Positions 32,387 through 41,743 of a stretch of 64,000 bases of DNA are shown here, piece by piece. Source of the DNA: JBBBNV01 sp037137075 (GTDB lineage Bacteria; Bacillota; Bacilli; Paenibacillales; NBRC-103111). The stretch is taken from the NCBI RefSeq assembly GCF_037137075.1, contig NZ_JBBBNV010000016.1, positions 1 to 64,000 on the forward strand. The letters run 5' to 3'. The notes below the pieces were generated by a model. It was not told the origin of the DNA. It ran no database searches and saw nothing but the letters and a program-made list of their open reading frames with translations. The position numbers and the translations under genes were made by a program. Position 1 is the stretch's first letter. The number at the start of each line of letters is the position of its first letter.

Positions 32387-35300
32387 TTGCTCAACCATAT
32401 GAAGCCGCTCTGGCTGGCTGCCATGCTGCTGATTTCATCGGTGCTGCCCGGCTTCGGCATCGGGTACACGCATGCGGCTGCCTTGCAGGGAGGCCAGCAA
32501 ACTCAAGGGGTGTCCATTCATGGTCGCGCTGCAGTGACGGGTCATCAAGACGGACCGGCGGAGGTACGGCGGACGCGTGTCGCTTCACACGACCAATTGG
32601 TTGTACCGGGCAAGATCGCCGTCAAATACAGAAGCAATCATGCCGTTATGGGCCTGCGCGCCTATTCTGCGAGCGTCCTTGCGGACACCAGTCCGGCCCC
32701 GTCCTATGAGGAAATTGAAGTTCCCTCCGACAAGACTGCGGATGAGACCATCCTGGCTTTGCAGAACCATCCCGATGTTGAATACGCCGAGCCGGTCTAT
32801 TGGATGAAGGCGCTGGAGGCGCCCGCTGTAACTGACGCAGGAAGCGGCGGCGAGTCTGACCCGCTTGCAAGCCCCAATGACCCGGACTACACGGCGGGGA
32901 AGCAGTGGGGGGCAACGGTAACGAATATGACATACGCATGGAGCAAGGTGCCTGATCGCAGCAGCGTTAAAATCGCTGTCCTCGATACCGGTGTGGACGG
33001 GCAGCACGAGGAATTGGCCGGCAGGGTAATGGCAGGCTATGATTTCGTGAACAATCGTCCGATTGTGCAGGGCGCGCAAAGCGACGACAACGGGCACGGC
33101 ACCGCGGTAGCCGGTGTTATCGCCGCTGCTGCGAATAATCAGCTCGGTATCGCCGGAATTGCGGCGGGGGCCTACATTATTCCGGTCAAGGTATTGGATG
33201 CGAGGGGCAGCGGCACTTCCACTGCCACCAGCGAGGCCATTCGCTGGGCGGCGGATCATGGAGCCGATATCATTAACCTCAGCATCGGACGGGAGCGGTA
33301 CCGGATGGTGGATGGCGTGCAAAAGGAAAATACATCCTCCATGGAGATGGATGCCGTGAATTATGCTGTTTCCCGGGGAGTTGTCGTCATCGCTTCGACA
33401 GGCAATGACAGCAATCACTATACCGCTGGTCAGCCCGGCGATCTGCCGAGCGCCAACATACCGGATAACAGCATCGCCTATGATGTGCCGGTTAATTTCC
33501 CGGCGGCTCTTCCGAATGTCTTGGCGGTAGGCGCCGTAGATTTGGTGAACGGAAAGGTGCAGCTGGCCGATTTCTCGAATGTGGGGCCTGAAGTGGATGT
33601 TGTGGCCCCGGGCGTCCGGATCTATACCCTGAGAAACGGCGGCGGGTATGTGCAGGAGGCTGGAACCTCTGTGGCGGCGCCGTATGTTTCCGGCTTGGCA
33701 GCGCTGCTCAAGGCCGCTAATATGAATGTCGGCCCGGAGCAGATGAAGCGAATATTAAAGGAAACCGCGCAGGATCTCGGCACTCTGGGGAGCGATTCCT
33801 GGTATGGCAGCGGCCTGATTGACGGCCAGGCTTCCTTTGCTGTACCGAGGCTGCACATGACACACACCGGGGGCGAATTAAACCGGCAGGGTGAGCTGAA
33901 CTTTAGAATCGAAAGCGAGGATTATCAAGGGAACGTCGCGGAGCTGGTTTACGGAACAGCCGCTCTGAATGTCAAGCTGACCGATCCGGCCACAGGCCAA
34001 ACGCTGCGTGAGCAGCGCAGTACGATAGCCAAGACGGATTTCGGTCATGTTACTTTTGCGCTTACCGAGGCGGGGACGTATGAGATTCAAGCCGACGACA
34101 GTGATCAGGAGAAGCTGGTAGCCAGTGAGGTTACTACAGCGTCCATTTTACCGGAGCCTCCGAGTGCTAGCCCGGGGTCCGGCACCTACATAAGCACGGT
34201 TGCAATCCATCTGACAAGCACGGAGACGGGGGCGGCCATTTATTACACGACGGATGGAAGCACGCCGGTTGCGGGCACGACGCCGACGATGCAGTATACA
34301 GGTCCCTTTACGCTTAAGAACAGTACCAATTTGAAGGTTATAGCAGTCAAACATAAAACGGTCAGCCCCGTCAAAACGTTCAATTACACGATCATAGGCA
34401 GCTCGTCGGGAGGCGGCGGAGGCGGGGGCGGGATTTATCTGGAGCCGGAGGAGCCGAAGCCGGAAATTACAGGCGAAACGCTGACGATCCAAGGCAACGA
34501 AGACTCGTGGAAAAAAACGCTTGCCGCCGAGGATCAGCAGGCCTTACTTATTGATGCGCGTGCCGATCGCCCGATTCAGGTCGTGCATGTCGTCATGAAT
34601 GCTTCGGTCATCAGCTTGGCCGAAGAACGGAATAAACCCATCCGTATCCAGACAAACAAACAAATCCTCGAGCTGCCGCCGGGCGTACTGTTTGTCGGGA
34701 ACATTACCGGCACAGTGGAGCTTACAATTACCGACCGGGCGATGAGCAGCCGGATGCTGAAGGCGAAGCCGCAAAACCTGCTGGACAAAATGGCGGTCAG
34801 CGATCTGGAGCTTAAGGTAGAAGGCCAAGCGATTCAAGGCTTGAATAAGCCGGTTACTGTGGTCTGGCTTTTGCCTGACGGGATGACAGGCGACTCGAAG
34901 AAGCTGGGAATTTATTATTATAACACGGCGTCCGGACAGTGGGGCTACATCGGCGGCCGGATTCAGGACAGCGGGGAGAAGCAAGGGATCAGCGCTGCAC
35001 TAAGCCACTTCTCGTCTTATGTGGTCATGGAGTACACCGGAACGTTCGAAGATTTAGCCGGTCATTGGGCCAGAACAGAGGTCGAGCTGCTTGCAGCCCG
35101 GCATGTGATCAGCGGGGTAAGCGACAGCAGCTTTGCCCCCGAGACGAAGGTGTCCCGCGCCGAATTTGCCGCACTTCTTGTGCGGGGACTCGGCTCCAAG
35201 GCCAAGGCCGGTTCTGTCAGCAAGCCGCGAATTTTTACCGATGTGCTGGACACTGCCTGGTACAGGGACGTCGTCTACATGGCTTATGAAGCCGGACTGA

Positions 35301-35620
35301 TTAACGGCATTAGCGAGAGCCGGTTCGACCCGCAGGCTCCGATTACCCGCGAGCAAATGGCATCGATGCTGATGCGGGCGTACAGGACCGCTGCCGGCCA
35401 AGTCTGGGACATGGAGGAGGGGGGCGAGACGGAGCGGAGCTCCTACGCCGATGAGGACTCCATCTCGGAATGGGCGAGACAAAGTGTTTACGGCGCTGCA
35501 GATACAGGCTTGATGAGCGGGCTTCCCGGCGGATTTTTTATGCCGCTGGATCACGCGACGCGCGCCCAAGCTGCGGTAGTCGTCAAGAGACTGCTTGATT
35601 TGACGGACGGTTCGGACTAA
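32387..35620 (+). CDS. SLH-anchored subtilisin-like serine protease
   Basis: A 1077-residue secreted protein. Signal peptide about 1-32; propeptide/inhibitor-like region with VVPGKIAVKYRSNHA (70-145); S8 domain about 190-490 with Asp200 (AVLDTGVDG), His237 (DDNGHGTAVAG), Asn340 and Ser428 (EAGTSVAAPYVSG). A CHB_HEX_C-like beta domain (about 588-670, IYYTTDGSTPV) and a poly-Gly hinge follow, then a beta region. Three SLH repeats (about 880-1070, FEDLAGHWARTEVELLA first) bind the pyruvylated cell-wall polymer. The TTG start fits AAGGAGGG; the ATG four codons on is too distant. It should be a cell-surface protease. Confidence 0.93.
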   Translation: MLNHMKPLWLAAMLLISSVLPGFGIGYTHAAALQGGQQTQGVSIHGRAAVTGHQDGPAEVRRTRVASHDQLVVPGKIAVKYRSNHAVMGLRAYSASVLADTSPAPSYEEIEVPSDKTADETILALQNHPDVEYAEPVYWMKALEAPAVTDAGSGGESDPLASPNDPDYTAGKQWGATVTNMTYAWSKVPDRSSVKIAVLDTGVDGQHEELAGRVMAGYDFVNNRPIVQGAQSDDNGHGTAVAGVIAAAANNQLGIAGIAAGAYIIPVKVLDARGSGTSTATSEAIRWAADHGADIINLSIGRERYRMVDGVQKENTSSMEMDAVNYAVSRGVVVIASTGNDSNHYTAGQPGDLPSANIPDNSIAYDVPVNFPAALPNVLAVGAVDLVNGKVQLADFSNVGPEVDVVAPGVRIYTLRNGGGYVQEAGTSVAAPYVSGLAALLKAANMNVGPEQMKRILKETAQDLGTLGSDSWYGSGLIDGQASFAVPRLHMTHTGGELNRQGELNFRIESEDYQGNVAELVYGTAALNVKLTDPATGQTLREQRSTIAKTDFGHVTFALTEAGTYEIQADDSDQEKLVASEVTTASILPEPPSASPGSGTYISTVAIHLTSTETGAAIYYTTDGSTPVAGTTPTMQYTGPFTLKNSTNLKVIAVKHKTVSPVKTFNYTIIGSSSGGGGGGGGIYLEPEEPKPEITGETLTIQGNEDSWKKTLAAEDQQALLIDARADRPIQVVHVVMNASVISLAEERNKPIRIQTNKQILELPPGVLFVGNITGTVELTITDRAMSSRMLKAKPQNLLDKMAVSDLELKVEGQAIQGLNKPVTVVWLLPDGMTGDSKKLGIYYYNTASGQWGYIGGRIQDSGEKQGISAALSHFSSYVVMEYTGTFEDLAGHWARTEVELLAARHVISGVSDSSFAPETKVSRAEFAALLVRGLGSKAKAGSVSKPRIFTDVLDTAWYRDVVYMAYEAGLINGISESRFDPQAPITREQMASMLMRAYRTAAGQVWDMEEGGETERSSYADEDSISEWARQSVYGAADTGLMSGLPGGFFMPLDHATRAQAAVVVKRLLDLTDGSD

Positions 35621-35725
35621 GGGAATGCCCTGGAAGACGCTGGACATGCGGCGGCTTTCGGGGCGTTTGTTTTTCGGCTTGCCCGGTGGCAAGGAAGCTG
35701 AGCAGGGCGAGTATGAGTTCTGTTT

Positions 35726-35753
35726 TTGTCCAGCCTCCGAATTGAGCTATAAT
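35726..35753 (+). promoter_or_regulatory. Sigma-A promoter of the FAH-family gene
   Basis: TTGTCC and a perfect TATAAT are separated by 16 bp, about 50 bp upstream of the start. Confidence 0.55.
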
Positions 35754-35803
35754 GGAGGAAGTGCCTTATACAACAAGCGGTTGAGACAAAGGAGAGAAAT
35801 CGA

Positions 35804-36439
35804 ATGAGCGCTTTGGATGGGATTCGCAACATTTACTGTGTCGGCCGTAATTACCGGCTGCACGCCGCCGAACTGGGCAATGATGTACCGGAGGAGCCGA
35901 TGCTGTTTACGAAGCCGACGCACGCGCTGGTGCCGCTGGATGGGCAGGTCATTACACTTCCCGGCGCAAAGGGCGAGCTTCATCATGAAGTGGAGCTGGT
36001 TGTTCGTATCGGCCGCAGCTACGAGCCGGGGGTAACCGCAGACGAGCTGATTGACGGCATGGCGCTTGGGCTTGACTTGACCTTGCGCGACGTGCAGAGC
36101 GTATTGAAGAAAAAGGGGCATCCGTGGCTGGCAGCCAAAGGGTTCCTGCATTCGGCTCCGATTACAGCCTTCCGCCCTTTTCCGGGCGTAGAGCAAGCTG
36201 GATTGAAGTCTTTTTCCCTACTCAAAAACGGCGTACAGGTGCAGCGCGGGGTGACAACGGACATGATTTTCAGTCTGCAGCACCTGCTGGATTACTGCGC
36301 CCTTCATTATGGCTTGGGGGCAGGGGATATTATTTTTACCGGCACACCGGCCGGAGTATCTCCGCTGGCAGACGGCGACCAGGTAAGCTTGCGCTGGGAT
36401 GAAGAAACATGGGGGGAGGCAGCCTTCCGGTTGATATAA
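35804..36439 (+). CDS. Fumarylacetoacetate hydrolase-family protein
   Basis: A 211-residue single-domain FAH-fold protein. GRNYRLHAAELGN is the family start, LHHEVELVVRIG contains the metal-binding Glu residues, GLDLTLRDVQ contributes the Asp, and GDIIFTGTPAGVSPLADGD is the conserved end. Members act as acylpyruvases, oxaloacetate decarboxylases/tautomerases or hydratases of aromatic degradation; this short form is closest to the YisK/YcgM type. AAAGGAG precedes the ATG. It is convergent with the HD-GYP gene and shares a terminator with it. Confidence 0.88.
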   Translation: MSALDGIRNIYCVGRNYRLHAAELGNDVPEEPMLFTKPTHALVPLDGQVITLPGAKGELHHEVELVVRIGRSYEPGVTADELIDGMALGLDLTLRDVQSVLKKKGHPWLAAKGFLHSAPITAFRPFPGVEQAGLKSFSLLKNGVQVQRGVTTDMIFSLQHLLDYCALHYGLGAGDIIFTGTPAGVSPLADGDQVSLRWDEETWGEAAFRLI

Positions 36440-36450
36440 AATAATGAACT

Positions 36451-36484
36451 GGGGCTGCCTGGCCTTCAAGTGCCGGGCAGCCCC
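36451..36484. terminator. Hairpin between convergent FAH and HD-GYP genes
   Basis: GGGGCTGCCTGGC and GCCGGGCAGCCCC form a very strong stem with a short loop. There is no clear T run on the plus side; the minus side is followed by an AT-rich stretch. Confidence 0.65.
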
Positions 36485-36509
36485 ATCGTGCAGAACGTTC
36501 AGTTCAGGC

Positions 36510-37655
36510 CTACATATCCTTGTATAGGTTTTGTATTTTCAATATATCAGGCAAGCTTTTCATCAGCACATCTACAATTAGCGGGTCAAAATGCTGTCCC
36601 CGTTCCTCCTGAAACAGCTGCAGGATACGGTCCAGCGGCCATGCCTTTTTGTAAACCCGTTCACAGCTTAAGGCATCGAACACATCGGCCACGGCGGTAA
36701 TACGCCCGTACAGGTGGATCTCATCCCCCTTCAGGCCGCGCGGATACCCCCCGCCGTTCCATTTCTCATGATGCTCATGGGCCACAATAGCCGCAGCTTG
36801 GAGCAGCCGCCGGGTGGAAGCTTTGAGCAGGTTATAGCCGATGGTCGTATGGGTTTTCATCAGCTCAAATTCCTCTTCAGTTAATTTGCCCGGCTTATTG
36901 AGAATAGTATCCGGAATCGCCACTTTACCGATATCATGCATGGGAGAAGCGACCTTGAGCAGCTCGGCTTCCGTAGGGCTTAAGCCTAAACCCAGTGCCA
37001 GTATATAGGAATATTCGGCCACACGCTTTACATGGCAGCCGGTTTCCTGAGAGCGGCTTTCGCCGATTTCGCCCATTGTAAAAATAATTTCCTTCTGCGT
37101 TTCCTCGATTTCCTGCGTTAGCTGGGCGGCTTCCAGCGATTTGCCGGAGTAGGAGGCGGCGAGGGTCAAATTCCGGACATCGGCTTCGGTAAATACCGCA
37201 CTCGAGGTCAGCTTGTTAATTGCCTGGTATGCGCCCATCATCTTCCCTTCGTTATTGCGGAACGGAATGACCATAATGGCTTTGGTGCAGTATCCGGTCT
37301 CCTTATCGGTATTGTACCAGCGCGGGTCCAGATAGGCGTCATCGATGAACACCGGCTCGCCGGTTTCAATCGCGTGGCCGACAAGGCCGCTGCTGCTCGG
37401 AATTTTCAGCTCGGGTACGCCATGCGCCACCTTGGTTCGGAGCCATTCTCCCTCCAGCAGCCAGACCGTGCAGCGGTCGGAAACGACGATTTCTTTGCCC
37501 ATATCCGCCATGAGCATCAGGACGTTATCCAGATTGCGCTCGTTGGCGATTTTGGCTGTATAATCAAAAATAATCCGAAGCAGCTCCTCGGAATCAGGCT
37601 CTGATTGGTAAGGGTGCTGCCCGAATTGCTGCCCGAATTCAGATGAATCGTCCAC
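36510..37655 (-). CDS. GAF-HD-GYP protein, probable c-di-GMP phosphodiesterase
   Basis: A 381-residue protein with a GAF sensor (about 45-185) and an HD-GYP domain (about 195-370). MHDIGKVAIPD gives the HD metal pair, VAHEHHEKWNGGGYPRGLKG carries further histidines and the GYP motif. HD-GYP enzymes degrade c-di-GMP to pGpG or GMP. No membrane helix, so it is a soluble sensor. I prefer the GTG at 37655, which has AAGGGAGGG at ideal spacing; an ATG ten codons upstream lacks a site. It is convergent with the FAH-family gene and divergent from the DUF92 gene; a GGDEF-EAL gene lies 1 kb away. Confidence 0.88.
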   Translation of the reverse strand: MDDSSEFGQQFGQHPYQSEPDSEELLRIIFDYTAKIANERNLDNVLMLMADMGKEIVVSDRCTVWLLEGEWLRTKVAHGVPELKIPSSSGLVGHAIETGEPVFIDDAYLDPRWYNTDKETGYCTKAIMVIPFRNNEGKMMGAYQAINKLTSSAVFTEADVRNLTLAASYSGKSLEAAQLTQEIEETQKEIIFTMGEIGESRSQETGCHVKRVAEYSYILALGLGLSPTEAELLKVASPMHDIGKVAIPDTILNKPGKLTEEEFELMKTHTTIGYNLLKASTRRLLQAAAIVAHEHHEKWNGGGYPRGLKGDEIHLYGRITAVADVFDALSCERVYKKAWPLDRILQLFQEERGQHFDPLIVDVLMKSLPDILKIQNLYKDM

Positions 37656-37829
37656 GGAGGGCCCTCCCTTGTCGTGCAATAACATGCTGAAAAAGATGCT
37701 TCATAACTGTATTCCCCGCTAACAGGGAATCTTCCTGCTTCGGTTAAAAATAATTCATCGATAAATGTCGAAAATTGAATCCTCCGGGCTTGTGCCGGAT
37801 TGAATTGTCGGAAGGGAGCGTGCAAATCC

Positions 37830-38657
37830 ATGGATTGGTGGATTGGCGGGGCGGGTAGTCTATGCATTGCAGCGCTTGCCTATTGGCGCGGCTGGTTGTC
37901 GCGCAGCGGGGCCATCGCCGCAGGATTGACGGGAACGCTGCTGTATGCGCTTGGCACATCGCCATGGTTCGGGCTGATGATCGCCTTTTTTATCACTTCT
38001 TCCGTATTGTCCAAATGGAAGCGTGAACGTAAACGGCAGGCGGAAAGCGGATATGAAAAAAGCGGAGCCCGTGATGCCGGACAGGTGCTTGCCAACGGGG
38101 GGATGGGGGTGCTGCTGTGTGTGCTGCATGCGTTATGGCCGCAGGAGGCCTCCCTCTGGGCAGCCTATGTCGGGGTCATGGCGGCGGTAACCGCCGATAC
38201 GTGGGCGACGGAGGTGGGGGGTCTTAGCCGGACAGCGCCCCGTTCGATATTAAACGGCCGGAAGGTGCCGGCCGGCACCTCCGGCGGGGTAACGCCGCTG
38301 GGAATCATGGCGTCCCTTGCCGGAGGCACATTTATCGGCGCGGCTGCATGGGGGCTTGCAGCGCTGCTGCCCGACGCCTCCCGGCCGCATGAGGCTGCGC
38401 TGCCACTGGCACTGCTGCCTGCGCTGGGCGCCGCCGGAGGGCTAATCGGCTCATTGGCGGATTCGCTGCTCGGGGCAACCCTCCAGCAGACGTACCGCTG
38501 CACCGTATGCGGGCGCGAGCTGGAGCGAAGCGAGCACTGCGGCCGCTCGGCCATGCGTGCGCGTGGGCTGCGCGGCATGAACAACGATGCCGTGAACGTC
38601 CTCGGATCATGGATCGGCGGGGCGGCAGCGGTGCTCTTGTGGGTTATTATTCGTTGA
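37830..38657 (+). CDS. DUF92 family integral membrane protein
   Basis: A 275-residue membrane protein of the DUF92/TIGR00297 family, with about six to seven helices. Conserved segments are FITSSVLSKWKRERK, ARDAGQVLANGG, ADTWATEVGGLSRTAPRSIL, VPAGTSGGVTPLG and GSLADSLLGATLQ. Plant homologues act in phytyl phosphate kinase/prenol salvage, but the bacterial role is not settled. A CxxC...C-H-C-like cluster (CTVCGRELERSEHCG) near the C-terminus may bind a metal and is present in many bacterial members. The ATG follows GGAAGGGAG at about 12 bp. Confidence 0.85.
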   Translation: MDWWIGGAGSLCIAALAYWRGWLSRSGAIAAGLTGTLLYALGTSPWFGLMIAFFITSSVLSKWKRERKRQAESGYEKSGARDAGQVLANGGMGVLLCVLHALWPQEASLWAAYVGVMAAVTADTWATEVGGLSRTAPRSILNGRKVPAGTSGGVTPLGIMASLAGGTFIGAAAWGLAALLPDASRPHEAALPLALLPALGAAGGLIGSLADSLLGATLQQTYRCTVCGRELERSEHCGRSAMRARGLRGMNNDAVNVLGSWIGGAAAVLLWVIIR

Positions 38658-38694
38658 TAAGTGCAGCTGCAGCTAACCTGTCTAACACGCTCGT

Positions 38695-40881
38695 TTAACC
38701 CATTCGGGGCGCTTTGGAGCCCGCGGTCATTTCGTGCTGCAGCAGCAGCTCGGCTTCCCCGGCGGGAACGGGACGGGAGAAATAATAGCCCTGCATTCGT
38801 TCGCAGCCGAGCTGGCGGAGGGCGAGCTGCTGGGATTCGTGCTCCACACCCTCGGCGAGCACATTCAGCTGCAAACTGTGGGCAAGGGAGAGAATGGATT
38901 GTACGAAGGTGATTCCATTTTCTGCAAACGTCATATCACGAATGAAGGAACGGTCGATTTTGAGCGTATCCACAGGCAGCCGCCGCAAATAATGCAGCGA
39001 GCTGTACCCGGTGCCGAAATCATCGATGGCGATACTGACGCCGAGCTGCTTAATCCGCTCCAGCTTTTCAATAACCTGTTCTGTGCCTTGAAGGCCGACA
39101 CTCTCTGTAATTTCGAGCTCCAGTGTGCCGGGCTCCAGGCGCTGTTCTTGTACAATTCGTTCCACGACAGATATAAGCCGTTCTTCCTGAAACTGGCGCA
39201 TGGAAATATTTACGGCGATCGTGATGGGCGGCAGTCCGGCGTCCCGCCACAATTGGTTTTGCCGGCAGGCTGTTTCCAGCACCCATTCCCCCAGCGGAAC
39301 GATGAGCCCGGTTTCTTCTGCCAGCGGAATGAAATCCTGCGGCGGAACCAAGCCGCGCTCCGGATGCAGCCAGCGCAGCAACGCTTCCATGCCCGAGATA
39401 CGCCCGCTCGCCCCGTCGATCTGAGGCTGATAATAGAGCATAAACTGCTTTTTCTCCACAGCCTGCCGAAGCTCCTTTTCCAGCGTCATGCGCCGCTGGA
39501 TCGTTTCATTCATTTCCGTTTCAAAAAAAATATAGCCGTTCTGCTGCTTTTCCTTCATCCGGTACATCGCAATGTCCGCAAATTGCAGCAGCTGCTCGGC
39601 GGTGCTTCCATTTTCAGGGTACAGGCTGATGCCGATGCTCATAGAAACGAACAGGGAATAGCCGTCCCAGGTGACAGGCTCGCTGAAATTGGAGATCATC
39701 CGCTGGGCAAGCTGCTCGGCGTCGGCGGGCAGGGCATTTTGGAGCAGGATGACGAACTCATCCCCGCTTAGCCTGGCGAGTGCTCCACGTCCATTCAGAC
39801 AGCCGTTGATCCGATTGGCCGTTTCTTGAAGCAGGCGATCTCCTGCCGCATGGCCCATCGTATCGTTAACCAGCTTGAAGCGATTCAGATCAATAAACAG
39901 CAGCGACATCGGCGATCCATCTCGGGCGGATTGCTCAATGGCACCAGAGAGCATCTGAAAAAACAGCAGCCGATTCGGCAGCCCGGTTAATGTATCATGG
40001 TAAGCCAAATGCTGAACGGTTGCCTCCGCCATTTTGCGGATGGTGATATTTTGGGCAATCACGTAAGCGCCGACTAAGCGATCCTCGACGGTGATAGGGA
40101 TAACGGTCATATTCACGTCGATGAGCTGCTCTTTTTTGTGCTGGAGCCGGATTTCAAACTGCATGGAGCCCGCTTCATTCCGAAGATTGGTCAGCATCGA
40201 CAGGACGGCTCCCCTGTCGTCTGAATGAAACAGCATCGTGAAGGGCTGCTCCAGCAGCTCCCGTGCCGTGAAGCCGGTCAATCGCTCTGCGGCTGGATTT
40301 ACACTCAAGAAACGGCCGTCCAGGTTAAGCCACACCACCATATCCGGATTGTGCTCAAACATGGATTTATAGCGCTGCTCACTGACCATCAGCCGCTTCT
40401 CGTCCCATTTTTGTTTTGTGATGTCGTGGGTAATGAGCATGTAGCCAATCGCCTTGCCCCGCCATCCTGCCAGCCGCTTGGCTTTGACCTGCACAATGCT
40501 GAACGGGCCCTGCTTGGGCTTAATCCACATTTCTTGAACGACGGACTGCTCTCCGGCGAGAAGCCGTGCCATCGGGTGCTGGCTGGGCTCCAGCGGGGTC
40601 GTACCGTCCATATGGTACAAACCGGTTTCCATGCCGGGTTCTGCCGGATCGGGGGGCAGCCCCAGCTTGCGGCCGGATGAATTCACGAGGCGCTGCCGCC
40701 CTTGGCAGGTATAAATATAAATTCCGTCGTCCATATGATCCAGAACGGCCTTGACGTAATGCCGCCTCAAATAAAGGTTCTCCAGCAGCCATCTCGCCCC
40801 AAGAAAGGCCGCATACAGGAAGAACGCGGCGGCAAGGATCAACAGGCCGCTGGATAGCTGTGGCGGAACAGGAAAGCGCAT
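38695..40881 (-). CDS. PAS-PAS-GGDEF-EAL c-di-GMP turnover protein
   Basis: A 728-residue protein with an N-terminal membrane helix (about 9-31), two PAS domains (about 42-155 and 165-290), GGDEF (about 295-455) and EAL (about 470-715). The cyclase motif is RLSGDEF rather than GGDEF, a variant often active. The phosphodiesterase motifs look intact: GMEALLRW, ELEITES, AIDDFGTGYSS, LKIDRSFI and AEGVE. It could make or destroy c-di-GMP depending on the PAS signal. A Fur-like box lies about 50 bp upstream of the start, suggesting iron control. The ATG has AAGGA about 12 bp before it. Confidence 0.93.
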   Translation of the reverse strand: MRFPVPPQLSSGLLILAAAFFLYAAFLGARWLLENLYLRRHYVKAVLDHMDDGIYIYTCQGRQRLVNSSGRKLGLPPDPAEPGMETGLYHMDGTTPLEPSQHPMARLLAGEQSVVQEMWIKPKQGPFSIVQVKAKRLAGWRGKAIGYMLITHDITKQKWDEKRLMVSEQRYKSMFEHNPDMVVWLNLDGRFLSVNPAAERLTGFTARELLEQPFTMLFHSDDRGAVLSMLTNLRNEAGSMQFEIRLQHKKEQLIDVNMTVIPITVEDRLVGAYVIAQNITIRKMAEATVQHLAYHDTLTGLPNRLLFFQMLSGAIEQSARDGSPMSLLFIDLNRFKLVNDTMGHAAGDRLLQETANRINGCLNGRGALARLSGDEFVILLQNALPADAEQLAQRMISNFSEPVTWDGYSLFVSMSIGISLYPENGSTAEQLLQFADIAMYRMKEKQQNGYIFFETEMNETIQRRMTLEKELRQAVEKKQFMLYYQPQIDGASGRISGMEALLRWLHPERGLVPPQDFIPLAEETGLIVPLGEWVLETACRQNQLWRDAGLPPITIAVNISMRQFQEERLISVVERIVQEQRLEPGTLELEITESVGLQGTEQVIEKLERIKQLGVSIAIDDFGTGYSSLHYLRRLPVDTLKIDRSFIRDMTFAENGITFVQSILSLAHSLQLNVLAEGVEHESQQLALRQLGCERMQGYYFSRPVPAGEAELLLQHEMTAGSKAPRMG

Positions 40882-40931
40882 CTAAAAACACGTCCTTGAG
40901 AAGTAGTAAATGAATTACATTTCATCTTAAT

Positions 40932-40946
40932 CGATAATCATTCTCA
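40932..40946. promoter_or_regulatory. Fur-like box upstream of the GGDEF-EAL gene
   Basis: CGATAAT, C, ATTCTCA; read on the gene's strand, TGAGAAT, G, ATTATCG. It matches the 7-1-7 Fur repeat with one mismatch and lies about 50 bp upstream of the start codon. Confidence 0.55.
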
Positions 40947-41021
40947 ATGTCAAACGGGAGGATGGATGCAGAACCGGCGAGGAGACAGAAGGCGCAGCGC
41001 TGAACATGAACCAGATCAAAT

Positions 41022-41096
41022 AGAACCGCGTGAACAGAACGTCGTCCCAATTACTGATGCAGCCTAGCAATTGGGGCGTTCTTATCGGGCGGTTCT
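41022..41096. repeat. Nested inverted repeat, possible terminator of the lapA-like gene
   Basis: Three pairs of arms are nested: AGAACCGC/GCGGTTCT (outer), GAACG/CGTTC (middle) and CCCAATT/AATTGGG (inner), with unpaired bases between. It lies 54 bp downstream of the lapA-like stop (minus strand). There is no T run, so it is not a standard terminator. Confidence 0.6.
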
Positions 41097-41149
41097 TAAG
41101 GTTTTATTTCATTTGCGGCGGTATTAGATCATGTACAGCCCTCTCGCTA

Positions 41150-41479
41150 CTACTCCTCGACAGGCTCGGAAGGCTCGGCGGAAGGCTTGGCTGTTTCGGG
41201 CAGCGCGGGGCTTTGAGGCTCCTTCTGAAGCTGCGACTGAGCATCCAACTGCTTCTCGAGTGCGCGGATGCGGCGCTGCAGCTTATACTCGCGTACCAGG
41301 CTGAAGCAGCCGATAATCAAACCGCCGAGCAGCACGGAGCCGAGAATGACCAGAATCAACGGAATGCTGGCTTCTCCAAACATGTAGTTCACCTGTACCG
41401 GGGCCACGTTGATGACCGCGAACACAGCTGTCAGCAAAGCAAAAAGCAGAGCGATTAGGACAGTCCACTGCATTTTCAT
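41150..41479 (-). CDS. LapA-domain (DUF1049) membrane protein
   Basis: A 109-residue protein with two hydrophobic helices (about 6-24 and 39-62) joined by INVAPVQVNYMFGEASIPLI, the typical LapA/YciS core, followed by a basic coiled-coil segment (YKLQRRIRALEKQLDAQSQ) and a Pro/Glu-rich tail. LapA proteins are inner-membrane proteins; Gram-negative homologues work in LPS assembly control, while the Gram-positive role is unknown. The ATG follows AAGGGAGATG. Confidence 0.82.
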   Translation of the reverse strand: MKMQWTVLIALLFALLTAVFAVINVAPVQVNYMFGEASIPLILVILGSVLLGGLIIGCFSLVREYKLQRRIRALEKQLDAQSQLQKEPQSPALPETAKPSAEPSEPVEE

Positions 41480-41743
41480 TGTTCATCTCCCTTAACAACG
41501 TTAACAACGCATTCAACCAGACAACAAGCGATCCGTGGGCGCTTCGTCTCCTGTTTATTTCTTCTCCCGAAACGCCTGCAGCTTGATTGGGTGCTCTCGA
41601 TTTATTTCCGGCTTTCTGCGGTCTTCCTTTTCGATTTCTCTCGGGTTTTCTTTTCCGTCTCTTTGTCCAGTAGGCAGCACTGGTTTGAAAACCAAGTGTA
41701 CGGCTGCAGCCGGGGAGGTCTTTCCCGCTTCAGCCAGGTCCGG

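Noticed and set aside
41555..41740. A charged minus-strand frame (ending HPIKLQAFREKK) in the gap between the LapA-like and HAD genes
   Set aside because: No ATG and no ribosome site at the possible TTG/GTG starts. The strand is purine-rich, which favours chance open frames of Lys/Glu/Arg.
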